Assembly (NCBI GenBank): GCA_020809705.1
Contig: CP085826.1
Span: forward strand, 5,270,001-5,334,000
Length of the DNA: 64,000 bases
Source of the DNA: Calonectria ilicicola
Taxonomy: Eukaryota; Ascomycota; Sordariomycetes; Hypocreales; Nectriaceae
Direction of reading: 5' to 3'
This document shows, one piece after another, positions 1 to 11,107 of the stretch (position 1 is the first letter of the stretch; every line of letters starts with the position of its first letter). The notes beneath the pieces were generated by a model, which was given only the letters and a program-made list of their open reading frames with translations, did not search any database and was not told the DNA's origin. Position numbers and translations under genes: made by a program.

Positions 1-1177
1 GCCGCTGCTCTGTGCGGAGGTCTGAGAGCTTGCTAGGAGGAGCTCATGCTGAGAGTACAAATAAGTGCCCAAGCTCGTAGACGCATCAAATAGTAGAAGG
101 CATCGTCATGATGGGGAATTTAACTCTTGTCAAGTCAGTCATCAATCATGTGGCTCTGTTAAGTGAACGTCACGAGCCTTTGCGCAGGTGGAATACTTCC
201 GTGTCTCCCCTGGTCATGGGTGGTCATGACAGCCAATGGTTGCGTCACTGCAGCCAACCGTGTCGTGCCGTGTGGGATCAGCACCATACCTGGTTGATGT
301 CGCTTTGGGGGGCCTCGGGAGGGTTGCCTGAGCAGGGTTGGCAAATTGATGATGGCACGTTCCTCTGTAATCGATGAAGCTACGCCAGGGCTGAGTGATC
401 TGGGTGTCTTTAGATATGATTATCCATGTAAAGTCATGAGATGAGCTTGCTTAGCAAGGGCTCTGAGGAACCGGGAGAGACCTCTCAGTCCGACCTGGAG
501 CCGCCTTCGCTACAGTGTAGCCAATGATCAAGCACAGGCCCATGCCTAGGCCTTCTCCGCCCCCGCCCCCCCTTGACGCCGGATCTTTTACAAAGCCCTT
601 GTTCATCCTGCAATGGTACCTACCCTGGACACAGCCATGAGAGAAATTTGTGTTCGTCTTTCCAAACCTGGCTGGCGAAATACAATCATTTGTTAGACTA
701 TCAGGCCCAAAAAAAGAAATGACACTTTCTTTCCCTGAAATTTTGATTAATTACAGCATAAATCACTTTCATTACCTGACATCATTTTCTGACTGTAGTG
801 GCTCCAGTTGCATGCAAGCAGACGATCTTAGGCATCATTTACGTGGCGGTGACCAGGATGCTCAAACTTGTTCAGGCTCACAACTTCACCGATAAGGCAA
901 ATGCAAGGTGGATTATCTGTTCATCATAGAAGCGGGCCGCAGCCCTAATGCACCTGCGTCAGGAACAGAAGCTAGACACGTCAACACGAGCCCATCAAGT
1001 CGGCAACACGTCTTCTATTCGAGTTCCAATTGTTTCACAACGAAGCTTCCAGCCACGCTGTGGCGTTAGGCCAGTGAGCAGCTGCAGCCTAACCCAATCC
1101 CTTTCTCTCATTTAAACAAGACAAACCGCGACGAACTGGAATCTGTACACTGGAATCCGTACAAACAAACATAAACC
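1..1177. other. Intergenic, no gene recognised
   Basis: No open frame here shows a recognisable domain or convincing splice structure. The stretch before 1178 should hold the promoter and leader of the membrane-protein gene. The start context at 1172-1181 (TAAACCATGG) is strong. No repeat or RNA gene was recognised. Confidence 0.5.
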
Positions 1178-2899
1178 ATGGATCCAGTGCAGCTGGGATC
1201 CGAAACAAGGTGTGTACCCAGATTCTTATCCCTTGACCACGTTCCAGATTCTGAACACTTCCCTTCTAGGTATGGCCCAACGGCTGCCGCCGCTAGCCAC
1301 ATTCTGTTGGCGGTATACTTGATGTTCGAGGCTGGTTGCAGTCTTCACCAGGCGTATCAAGGCCTCGGGCCGTCCCAAGATACTCGAGGTCGAGTTTCTC
1401 GGCGGAATGCGCTGCTACTCACATTTTCGGGTCTGGCTCTGATGAGCCTGTTTCGGGCGGTGTACGGTATGGTGGACTACAGCATTCTGTCTTACAGAGT
1501 ATGGGCGAGCGGTCAGAGAGTGGATTTGCCTACTCAGTAGGTTTCCCAATATTGATGTGACGAAAACCCATCTCCAGTGAACTGATCGGTCGCAGGTTTA
1601 TTGGGAAAGAGGCCATAGCGGGTGGGCGTACGAACACAGCCCAGGTGTTTCAATGGCTGAGCGACACACCAATCTATTTGGATGCGATTGAGATCATGGT
1701 AGAGAAAGCTCGGCGCTTTTGGTGGGGCCAACAGGTTGAACTCGGGTTGATATCATGGAGCATGCTCCTGGCTACTGAAGGACGACGACGCAATATTCCA
1801 TACCTTTGGTGCTATCAATTACTCGGGCAGCTTGTGTCCCTTGCATTTGCACAAAATCTCTTTTTTGTGGCCATGCTTTTGACACCAGTACCCCTGCCCA
1901 CACGGCACAATTGCTCCCTGCCTCCAACACTGTAAGCGATGAGACTATCGCCCACACAAACTAGTGCTAATGTCTTACAGAAACCGTTTGAGAAACAAGG
2001 TCTTCCCCTCAAAGCCTAACAACTGGACACCGCATGGCTGGGTGTTTTTCACGATCCTAGCCCTCAACTACATGGCTGTATTGTTGATGCCTTATCAGGT
2101 CAACACGGAGTACTTTGGATACTGGGTTTTCGCGTCTCGTGCTTTGACATTTGCTCCACTGGCCGTGCATTATGTGTTCCCAGCTAGCTGGGGAAGGAGG
2201 TATCGTGATCTCCATGAAGTATATGGGACTTACAAGGTGGTGTTTAATATCATTTCATTGGCGAGTTTTGTGCTCCACGCTCGAGTCTCGCTGCTTGGAC
2301 TGGCTTACAGTGCACCGAGTGCGTATTACCACCGCCACAGCATCCACCTTCCGTTTGATGTGGAGAGACGATCTGCATGGGAGCGGACTACGTCTGCTTT
2401 CGGGAGGATTCTAGAAGCTACATCGGATCATCCAGTGGTCGGGACGGCTGGCTGGGAGGTGCTCATCGCAGGTGTCAGCATTGGCATTTGGGTCACAACT
2501 CGGGCGGCGGATGTGTCAGACATCCTTGCATCCACGGTGCCCGGCCTACCGGACCAACAGGAAACCAAGGGTGAGTGGATGGTGGTGCCAAAAATAATGA
2601 CAGATGAGAAAACCAAGCCACCGATGGCGGGGGGCGACTTCGGAATTGGCGCGGAAGCAAGAGGGGAGGAGATGGCTGACACAAGGCATGGGTCTCAAAA
2701 TATCAAGTATGAATCTGACGAGGACGCCTACGAACCAGAGCCACATGAGGTGGACGCCACACAAGAGGGCGATGTCCTCCCACAAGCCAATGAGTTGGAC
2801 TGGGAGCCAGCGGCTGTGGTTTGGGGCTTGACGGCGTTAGGTGGGCTGGCTGTCGGCAGTGCCGGCGCGTTTGGTAGCGAAACGATTGGCAGACTGTAG
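1178..2899 (+). CDS. Multi-pass membrane protein of unknown function
   Basis: Three exons: 1178-1536, 1596-1931 and 1981-2899, giving 537 residues. Both introns are short (59 and 49 nt), have GT..AG ends and keep frame (both phase 2); the second has a gtgctaatg branch-like site. The protein has about seven to nine hydrophobic segments. Two lie in exon 1 (around residues 38-52 and 83-105), two in exon 2 and three early in exon 3. A weaker one follows near the GWEVLIAGVSIGIWV stretch, and a Gly/Ala-rich one sits at the extreme C terminus. Between the last two is an acidic, charged loop of about 120 residues, probably cytosolic. No catalytic or transporter signature was recognised and I assign no function. 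The ATG has a good Kozak context. Confidence is high that this is a gene, low for the exact membrane topology. Confidence 0.75.
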
Positions 2900-5009
2900 G
2901 CAGCGGGCGGTAAAAACGATTACAGGCACACTCTCCGGTAATAATAGTGCATGGACGGGCAATACGTTAGGGTGATCGATAGTGGCCGATGGTGTGCTGA
3001 ACTGGAGGTGCAAGTGGCGGGGTGGAGGACGACCAAATGGAGGGGTAACGCGGCCAAGGCGAGGTGCATATTGGGACTGGACTAGAACATCGGTTGACTC
3101 GGAGGTCTTCGGGGTTGTGTTAAAGGAGCTTGATGGAATTGCCGCCATGGAAAAGCGAGAAAAGAAGAAAGAGAGATAAAGAAAAAGCCAAACGAACAAA
3201 CAAGCTTCTCAGCAGACGGCCGGAAGAGAGAAAACTCTGCCCTGCTCAGTTCGGTGCCCTGGACATGTGTATTTCAGCTCTTGGCTTCCTGTCTTGTCTT
3301 AGTTTGTTCTGGGGAAACGGCGTGGGATGTGCAAGATTTCTCGCTGCAGCTGGTCAGAGACCAGAGAACCACTCCAGCGGGACCAGCTCGGCGTTATTTG
3401 CACCTGCAAAAATGACGTCGCGGGCTCCCCTCAGCGCCTGTGGGAGGGGGCGCTCCAGGCGCCTGCGGCCGTCCAACGTTGCCAACGTGACATGGGGCCC
3501 ATCTTTCCACTCACCCCAACCGATGTTTTAGTGGATTTTGAGGGGGAAACCTGGGTCTCCACGCCCGGCCGGACTCGCTCGTCGACTCCGATAAGGGGTG
3601 CAAGGATGTGGCAAGAACGTTGGATCGTGGTTTTCACTCATCAGACACTATCGACGGGGACCTGAAAGGATCGCGATATTTTTCGGGAATCATGAATTTG
3701 CAGGCCTGATTCTGACATCGAAGATTCTCTGTCAGATGGTGTTGGACGGGCAGAAATGTAATCATGTCGCAGAATTGCTTTTTGGCCCCCCCAGCAGCCG
3801 CGTGTGGTGCATTTTTAGAAAGCGAATCGAAGAAAAATGCTTCTTGTCTTGTCTTGGATTGGTGGGCTGGCCCGTCAAAGCGGGCAAACTGTCTGTTGCA
3901 GGTAGACGGACTAGCCGTCCCCCAGTGTAACACATTGAAAAATCAACCCGTTGTCACCAATGCAAGAGACATCGGAGACCTGGATCAGCCTGTCATGTCC
4001 ATCCCCGATACAATTCGGGCATTAGGTGGTCTGAGAAGTGACAGGACACATTTGCCAGTCCTCTGCCCCCACAACCAAATTTCCAGAAGCACCACCGGTG
4101 TCGATCATCGTGGTGCGCTAAGCCGTCATTTTGCACATTACGTAGCTAAACTACTGCATCACACTCGCGTTGGTGACCTTCTGCACCTCGCTGGCCCAGG
4201 CTTTTCGCGTCTCGAGACGAGAGAAGGAATAAAAGAGAAGAGCGAGGGGAACGAGCTCGAGGCGCGAACATGCCCGAGCGGCGAGCAAGGGGAAAATCTA
4301 GCACGCATTCGCCTGCCCCTTTCGACTTGGGGGGGCTGATGGGTGGCGTGGGTTCGCCCTAGTGGCAGCACTGCTCAGCGTGTCCCCCCTTTGCAAGGCC
4401 GCCCCAAGCCCCCGGAGGGGACCCCATTCAACCCCGTCTCACACTCACAGGGTTTCTCCAGTCGGCCTTTGGGGCCCATGGCTGACTTCATGGAGCGGGT
4501 CCCTGCCCCGGTCAGCCTTCGTGAGCAGCCAGGCTCGTTTGCCCGTTCCGCATCGCGGCCACTCACCTCGCCTCCTGGAACCCCCCCGGAGGCTCACGGC
4601 CGGGCTAGGCTCCCAAGCCATCCCCATCCACATCCACATGGCACCTTCAGGAAAGGTGGCTGCTTCGTCGCCACTTCGCGCTACAGCACCCCGGTTCCTT
4701 GCTTTGACCTGGTCCTGGCCCAAACGGCCTCGCCTTTGCAGACGTCTTTCTGAGGGGTTTTCCCCAGCGTTTCTTTATAAGCTTGATGAGGCCGCTTCTT
4801 CTACGCACATGGTTGACAGTTTTAAATTCTGATACATTGAAACTATCCCCTGTTCCACTCTTGACTTTCAGCCATCATCGCTTTTACTTCAATCTCGCCT
4901 TTTGGCCTTCACTACTCCGGGCCTCGACCAAAGTCTACTGAATACTCTGTTTCTCTCTGCATCACATCACATCTTTACCTCACACTTTACGCTCACACAC
5001 ATAACAACC
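2900..5009. other. Intergenic, long promoter of the 5010 gene
   Basis: No coding region supported. The part from about 4300 on is GC-rich and carries several CCCCT/AGGGG pentamers, a TATA-like box and a pyrimidine-rich leader (described separately). The 2900-4200 part contains short open frames without recognisable similarity. Confidence 0.5.
4316..4851. promoter_or_regulatory. Cluster of STRE-like CCCCT/AGGGG motifs plus TATA-like box
   Basis: CCCCT or AGGGG occurs at 4316-4320, 4386-4390, 4416-4420, 4753-4757 and 4847-4851. This is the core of the stress response element bound by Msn2/4-type C2H2 factors (Seb1 in Trichoderma). A TATA-like TTTATAA lies at 4774-4780, about 230 bases before the ATG at 5010. 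The motifs are seen directly; that they act in stress induction is inference, and this GC-rich stretch raises chance occurrence. Confidence 0.4.
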
Positions 5010-5441
5010 ATGGCTATCCGAGAGTCTATCCGCCGTGTTCTTCGCCGGTCCGATGGGTCTGACGCCTCTTCTCAGGGCGATGCTGCCAGCGCCACAACCT
5101 CATCAAGCAAGAACTCTGTCTCTTCAAAGTCATCAGGATCTCGCCTCACTCGCACCTGGACCTGGGGATCAAGCAACAAGGATAAGGAGCCCGTGAAGGA
5201 ACGCAAGCCCAAGAACAAGAACAGGACCAAGAGACGCATTGTTCACCCTAGCGAGAGGCCCCTCACCGAGCAGAACCTTCGTCACCAAGAGATGCTGTCC
5301 CAATTCACCTGGACATTTGGCGCTACATGCCCCGATCAGATTGAGAACGACAGCTTCATTGGCATCAGCCCCTGCTGCACCCGATCGCCCAGCATGGCTG
5401 ATTACGACCTCAGCGGTGACAGCGACGACTCTTCCGCTTAG
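5010..5441 (+). CDS. Small basic, Ser-rich hypothetical protein
   Basis: Single exon, 143 residues. I chose the ATG at 5010 because it sits in a near-ideal context (ACAACCATGG) and starts the conserved-looking MAIRESIRRVLRR; the frame runs upstream but that part looks like leader. Layout: a basic amphipathic N terminus (residues 1-14), a Ser/Thr-rich region (15-50), a Lys/Arg-rich stretch resembling a nuclear localisation signal around residues 60-78, then TEQNLRHQEMLSQFTW, which looks like a short folded or binding motif, and an acidic Ser/Asp tail. No enzyme domain. The family is unknown to me; it looks like the small orphan proteins common in Sordariomycetes. The promoter suggests regulated, perhaps stress-linked, expression (inference). 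Confidence 0.65.
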   Translation: MAIRESIRRVLRRSDGSDASSQGDAASATTSSSKNSVSSKSSGSRLTRTWTWGSSNKDKEPVKERKPKNKNRTKRRIVHPSERPLTEQNLRHQEMLSQFTWTFGATCPDQIENDSFIGISPCCTRSPSMADYDLSGDSDDSSA

Positions 5442-6919
5442 GACTCCAACTTGCCCTAGCCATTCCTTGATGGAAAGGCATTCGCTAAAAAAAAAAAAAA
5501 AATCCGAGCGTGCGTGGCGATCTCGATAGCCAGCTCCATTTGGAGGACAGTCTAGAACGCTATTCCCAGACGCGCGCGCCAGTGCTCGCCACACGCAACT
5601 TCGCCAATCACGAACCGTTCATTCACCCACCCGACCGGGAGCCCCTTCGGGACCGTTCCTTCCGGGCAATGTTACCAACCTCTTCCGCCCACTGGGTGCG
5701 CCGCATATTTTTCTAGATCTGCGCCATCTCGGTAACCGCCGGAGTACATTACAACCACGCGGACGTCGCCACCACCTTGGCAGCGCCGTGTATTGCCGTC
5801 GGTCTGGAACGACCTAGGCAGTGAACGACTTGGCACCCACCCTCACGCTATTTACGACCATTTTAGACTATACTTATTGTACATACCTACACACACACGC
5901 CTCATGGCTACGACGCACATATTAGAACCCCTTTTGTGAGGGCTGATGAATCACTTCTCGGGGGTAGCACATACTGGAAACCACATTAATTGCTTGTGGG
6001 TTGATACGATGATGGACATGAAACAATACATTGGAGGAGTTTTGTCCAGTCTTTTATGACATGGAACATCATAGCATAAGTTTACAGGCTGGTCATAGAC
6101 TCCAGCAGGCGGCGTTATTTATTTATCCACTCGGGGAGATTTCCCCCTTCACAAATTCTGGCCTATTTGAGTCCCTATTGACGTGATTGACCCCGATCCA
6201 TGCAAAACTGCAGTGATCTCGATTTGGTCTAGATTCATTGCTGTTTCAAGTGTTGCGGCTCGTGCTTCTTGGCGGCCAGCCCACTCATAATCTTCGATCC
6301 ACGCTAACGATCATTTTTGGCGGCATCGTATTTCAGCTGAAGCCACGTGCTGATAATCTGCAAGCTGTCATGTTAAACTTCAGCCATGTTTACACACCAT
6401 ATATTCTATTAGTTTTGAAGAGTCATCAAGGTCCGTGCTCATATAGCAAATACAAGAATTTCTTGGATGGCTGCGGAAGCGGAGAAAGCCCCTCGTGCTC
6501 GGCTAAGGAGTGAGGGTGTGATGTTCACTTTGGTGTGACAACCTTGTCACCAGCTGGTGTACCAGCATAAAGAAAATACGGTACAAATTACAGAGGAGAG
6601 AGGGAAAAAAAAAAAAAAAAGAATAAACAGTGCTTTTTGATGTGATTTATATTATAATAATGGCTAACTATACTGGCGGCTATGCTTCTTTTTGCTGCTC
6701 GTTGTTTATTATGTTTCCTGTGGCACTTGCCGTCAATTGTTGATGGAAAACGCAACTGTTCCTTCCCTGTACGATGTACCAGCACTTTGATTCACCCATC
6801 AGATTTCTTTGGAGATTTAGGCATTCAAACAATGTGCCTGAGGTGCCTAGAATGTCACCATTTCACAACCCCATTTGGCCTACACACAATACCATCTTCA
6901 CGCTCCTAGGGACTTCGCC
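5442..6919. other. Intergenic, no gene recognised
   Basis: This holds the 3' region of the 5010 gene, including a poly(A) run near 5487-5502, and the upstream region of the 6920 gene with another A-run near 6605-6620. It becomes AT-rich after about 5850. Nothing coding is supported. Confidence 0.45.
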
Positions 6920-7991
6920 ATGTCTTCAAAGTCCTGGTACGTGCTCAAAGCAAAGGCGGTCCCTACACGATATGGCCTATCCAGAAACATTCAAACACTT
7001 TTACACGCCCTCGAAAAATATCACACGGGGGGGATGGACGCTACTGAATTGGGTCGCCTCGTTCGCCTTAGTCCAAAGCGACGAACCGCCATTGCGAACA
7101 CCATTGCGAAATGTGCCGATATGATCAAGAAGCAGCCTGAAGAGCTCAAGACTTGTGTGGATATTATTGAAATGTGCACAGAAATTTTGGAGATCGCCGG
7201 TGCGTTTCTATTTGTGTTTGCATCATGTATCGAGGCTGACAGCCACTCCAGATCGTCCTACCCCTTCTGACGCTTTCCCGCTTTTGAGACTACCCCTTGA
7301 GATTCGGGATGCCATCATAGATCTTATGATCGACAATGTTTTTCGATTTGGTGGTATCAAGCCTGCTGCCAATCGAGTCTCTTGCAACTGCCCAAAGATT
7401 GAGCGGGACTTTTTCTTACAGACACCTCAGATGAAGGCGTTACCTTCACTCCTTGGTCCCGCACTGAGCCGGGAGTTTTTTCGCCTTTTCTTCCGAAAAA
7501 AGAGTGTTCGATTTCGGTGTTGTTGCGAGATGCGTGATCACCTCAACAACAATGACCAGTTACGTCTTAACGTCCGGAATATCAAAGTGCATTGGTGCGG
7601 ACCAGACTCAGCCCATGCCTTCAAGAAGTTGTCCGAATGTCCCAAACTGGAGGGCCTGGCACTGAGCATCTCCAAGTCTACCTTGGTCAATCTAAGCGAT
7701 CGAAGCAACTTGATGAAGACTTACTTTCCACTTATTTTTCGAAATATTCGGATCACAGATGTTTTGGGACTGGATGAGTTGCTAACCCTTCGTGGCCTGC
7801 AAGAGGTCTCTGTGCACCACGCTCAATCCAAAACATCGAACCTTACAGTTGAGATGGACAGGGCAAATTTGCAGGAGCTGTTGTCAGCGCAACTGAAGCT
7901 ACACAAGGAGGTAAGAGTTGAGGTGATTGCCTCCTTGCTCCTAGTATTAAGTATTAACGGATTATAGGAAGATGTACTGTCTAATGAATAA
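6920..7991 (+). CDS. F-box/2EXR-like protein, function unknown
   Basis: Proposed exons 6920-7199, 7252-7910 and 7968-7991, giving 320 residues. Intron 1 (52 nt) keeps frame with phase 1. The last intron is proposed because GTAAGAG at 7911, a TATTAAC branch-like site and TTATAG at 7962-7967 fit well; without it the frame stops at 7967 after 18 other residues. Residues 1-93 are helical and basic with no named domain. At about residue 100 comes FPLLRLPLEIRDAIID, the Leu-Pro-x-Glu-x-Arg core seen in fungal F-box and 2EXR-type proteins. The rest is Leu-rich, as in substrate-recognition regions of such proteins. F-box proteins are SCF ubiquitin-ligase adaptors, but this motif alone does not prove that role. 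Confidence 0.6.
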
Positions 7992-9196
7992 ATAGCAGCG
8001 AAAGCTCTGGTGGGATAAGAGAAGCATATTACCGCTTACAGACTATGTTCACATGGCATATGTGTACAATAATTTGGAGGAGAGTGATAAGGAGCAATCA
8101 AACACGGATCACCAGTCAGTTCTGTGGCTGTGCGGGTGTGGTTTGATCAGGAGAGAATACTAATGTACTGGCTAGCAGCACAAGGGCATTTGGAATGTAA
8201 CAACAGATAAATTACGAAAGCCTCCATTTGGTGAAAACACTGAAGGCACCGTACTCAAAAAACGTTGATTGATTCTTCTTGTCTCGTACCTGTACAATGT
8301 ACTGGCATCCGGCTCAAGATCAGTCGATACGACTGGGCTGATCGAGCGATGGAATAAGACGGTTCACGATTGTGACAGCTCTGTCACACTAAAAAGACCT
8401 ACCTGTTATTATGAAATGATTACTACGATGGACTTTGGATAAAAAGTCAAGAGAACGCGGCTGCCAGGGCCTCTGCGGCTCTCCGTTAGCTCTCCGTGAG
8501 CTGGAAGCTTGGTTGCACGATTAAGGAGAAGCAGGCTGAGCCTCTGAGGGAGAAAATTTCGACGATGGGTCCTCTGTCACGTGATCTCTCCCAACGATCT
8601 CGCACAACACGGTCGTTTTCTAGGCAATATCCAATATGATTCGCTTTATTGTGGACGTAACAGCTCAGTAGAATTAATCAGTTGCTTGAGATAGTAGTTA
8701 CCGCTTCATTAAGAGGCAGAATAGATGGAGATATTTTTTCAAATATGATGTTATTGACCACAAATATCCACAATAAACTTGCACTGTACATTTGGTGATC
8801 TCCATGTCACAAAATACAGTGCTAGAAAATGACATACAACTGTCCTGGATCATGTGACACAGCTTTGTGCCATCTGAAGTGATGTGCCAAAAATTCTACA
8901 AAACAGCTTCAACTCAAGGCATTTTACACATGCTGACGGAGCCCGTAATCGCAAGGCACCAATGGTATTTCACCAATATTCCTCATTAGTGGCATGCAAG
9001 AATATTGGTGCAATGTGCACAGTGCGTGTTATTTGGTGTCACTGTCAAGGTCTCAGCACGTGAGCAAATTAGCGCCCACACTCTAGCCCTAGGGTCGAAA
9101 ACTTAAGCGAGTTCTACGAAATATTGCTTTCTTCCATTCATCCCCGGAACCGAATCGCATCGAGCAAACGGCAACGACCGATAGAAGTTGCCCATC
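7992..9196. other. AT-rich intergenic and RPS18 promoter
   Basis: No coding region recognised. The sequence is AT-rich with many short AT tracts. The last 150 bases should be the promoter and leader of the ribosomal protein gene; a CCCTAGGG palindrome lies at 9087-9094. Confidence 0.5.
9084..9094. promoter_or_regulatory. Tbf1-like TAGCCCTAGGG element upstream of RPS18
   Basis: TAGCCCTAGGG contains the palindrome CCCTAGGG and lies about 105 bases before the RPS18 ATG. Telomere-repeat-like (A)GCCCTAA elements bound by Tbf1 are known in ribosomal-protein promoters of many ascomycetes. This copy deviates at the end of that consensus, so the call is tentative. Confidence 0.3.
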
Positions 9197-9880
9197 ATGT
9201 CGCTCGTCTCGGGAGAGAAGTCGAACTTCCAGTTCGTAAGTAAACGCCTCTGCTGATGCATTTGCATCCTCGTCAACGCTGCTGCTGCTGCCGCCGTCGG
9301 TGTCGCGGTCGCACTCTCGCTCTCGACACCGCGAGCCGACAATCGAAGCACGGCGAGGAATCATGGGCAAGAGGCTAACAATGAGCAGATTCTCCGTCTT
9401 CTCAACACCAATGTTGACGGTAAGCAGAAGGTCATGTACGCCTTGACCAAGATCAAGGGTGTCGGTCGCCGATACTCCAACTTGGTCTGCAAGAAGGCCG
9501 ATGTCGATCTGAACAAGCGGTATGGGACCCGGCGCCACCAAGCGAGAGAGAGATTTAAGTATACTGACATCGAATGCAGCGCCGGTGAGCTCACCTCCGA
9601 AGAGCTCGAGCGTATCGTCACCATCATCCAGAACCCCACCCAGTACAAGATCCCCTCCTGGTTCCTGAACCGACAGCGCGATATCGTCGACGGCAAGGAC
9701 TCGCACATTCTGGCCAACGGTGTCGACTCCAAGCTCCGTGAGGATCTTGAGCGTCTCAAGAAGATCCGCGCTCACCGTGGTCTCCGACACTACTGGGGCC
9801 TCCGTGTCCGTGGTCAGCACACCAAGACCACCGGTCGCCGTGGCCGAACCGTCGGTGTCTCCAAGAAGAAGGGTGGTTAA
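9197..9880 (+). CDS. RPS18: 40S ribosomal protein S18 (uS13)
   Basis: Three exons: 9197-9235, 9389-9519 and 9580-9880, giving 156 residues, the usual length for fungal S18. Exon 1 encodes only [13 protein letters not shown] and ends in phase 0; intron 1 is 153 nt, with a GCTAACA branch site. Exon 2 continues with [14 protein letters not shown] and the [11 protein letters not shown] motif of the uS13 helix-two-turn-helix; intron 2 splits an Arg codon. Exon 3 ends with the basic tail [20 protein letters not shown]. uS13 sits in the head of the small subunit and contacts the P-site tRNA and the large-subunit bridge. Identification is secure. Its gene is tail to tail with SDO1, 303 bases away. 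Confidence 0.97.
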
Positions 9881-10183
9881 ATATAACAATGGTGTTGGTA
9901 TTGGGTGGATAGGCGTGACGGCTGGTTTCTCCTTTTCTGATCATTTCAAGAGGATTGCTTTCCGGCATTTGCAGCAATGGCTGTACGCTAGGTCAGAGTC
10001 ACGAATCAAAAGCATTCAACTACAATTGTTCAAAAAATTACGGGACAATGAATGGACTTGTCACCCTTTTGTGAATTTATAAATAACGACAAACTCGGCG
10101 ATGGTAGATTTGCTTTTCCACTGTCATGATCCAAAACAAAAAGTCATTTCATAAGCATAAGGGTATCATGTGTCTTCATCTCC
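9881..10183. other. Shared 3' region between RPS18 and SDO1
   Basis: These 303 bases separate two convergent stop codons and must hold both polyadenylation regions. They are AT-rich. No further gene is seen. Confidence 0.6.
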
Positions 10184-11107
10184 CTAATCTTCATGTGTGA
10201 CAGCCATATCTAAAACTTCCACGCGTCCTTGGCCTTTTGTCTCGTTTCCAATAAAATCAGACAGAGCTTTGAAAGCTCCTGGTTCAACGAACCCTATCAC
10301 CTCCCACTCAGAGCCCATAACGTCCTGGCTCTCGACCTGTTCAACGTAGCCCAGAATCTTGTCCTTGACTGTACCAGGAGCCTTTTGCTCCCCTTCCTCA
10401 TCTTTGCCAGCCGCCTTGGCCACCTTGACAGCTTGCTTCAATACATTGGTCGTACAAGCGATTCGCAGCCTCATGCGTGCCCTTGCTACGGGGATGGGCT
10501 GGTTGGCGATGAGGGCCTTCATAGCATCCAAAGCCTGACTCTTTGCGCTCTTTGTAGTCACGACACCAGTCCAGATATGGTCCTTGGCACGAGGCTTGGC
10601 CTCGCCGTCATCGCCAGTGGCAGGTGTGCCTGTCCCGCTGCCAGCAGCGTTCTTTTCGGTGGCAGCATGAGCCTGCGAACTCAGCATATCGAGCGCCTTT
10701 TCTATCATGCCGGAAGTATAGACGCGCTTGGTTCGGGGATCGACAAGTTTACTGGAGACGATGCTTATGACTTCGTTATGCACTCGTTCTAGTTGCGCCG
10801 CACGCTCTTTTTCTCCGACTTGCATCTCGCCCTTTTTGAGAATCTCAAGGATAATGTCGTCGGTCGATTTGCCCTTGCCGAAAGCCTTGTCGAGGTCCTC
10901 GCGGGGCGCCGTCTGGCCCTTGGAGACGTTCAGGAACACGTTGGGGATTTGCAGGACATTGTCGAGATCTGTCTCGATACCGGAGCGCCACTCGAGGACC
11001 TTGTTCTTGTAGCAGGCCAGCTCGAAGCGCTTCTTGCCCTTCTTGAGGCGAACAAGCGACACATTGGTCAGCCGGATCTGGTTGGAAGGCTGGTTGATGC
11101 GGGACAT
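10184..11107 (-). CDS. SDO1: Ribosome maturation protein SDO1/SBDS
   Basis: Single exon of 307 residues on the minus strand. The N terminus (INQPSNQIRLTNVSLVRLKK, then KRFELACYKNKV) is the FYSH domain of the SBDS family. It is followed by the helical middle domain (KERAAQLERVHNEVI) and a C-terminal ferredoxin-like domain ending in GRVEVLDMAV. SBDS works with the GTPase Efl1 to release eIF6 (Tif6) from late 60S subunits in the cytoplasm. The protein is about 55 residues longer than yeast Sdo1. There are two low-complexity inserts: a Gly/Thr/Ala-rich one at about residues 145-180, and a Lys/Glu-rich one at about 230-250. I see no intron signals around them, so they appear to be translated. Identification is secure. 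Confidence 0.95.
   Translation of the reverse strand: MSRINQPSNQIRLTNVSLVRLKKGKKRFELACYKNKVLEWRSGIETDLDNVLQIPNVFLNVSKGQTAPREDLDKAFGKGKSTDDIILEILKKGEMQVGEKERAAQLERVHNEVISIVSSKLVDPRTKRVYTSGMIEKALDMLSSQAHAATEKNAAGSGTGTPATGDDGEAKPRAKDHIWTGVVTTKSAKSQALDAMKALIANQPIPVARARMRLRIACTTNVLKQAVKVAKAAGKDEEGEQKAPGTVKDKILGYVEQVESQDVMGSEWEVIGFVEPGAFKALSDFIGNETKGQGRVEVLDMAVTHED

Noticed and set aside
9236..9388. Possible snoRNA in the long first intron of RPS18 (a TGATGC box-C-like string is present).
   Set aside because: No matching D box or flanking terminal stem at the expected positions.
9103..9889. Minus-strand frames of up to 266 codons across the RPS18 locus.
   Set aside because: They are antisense to a strongly conserved ribosomal protein gene and show no family match.
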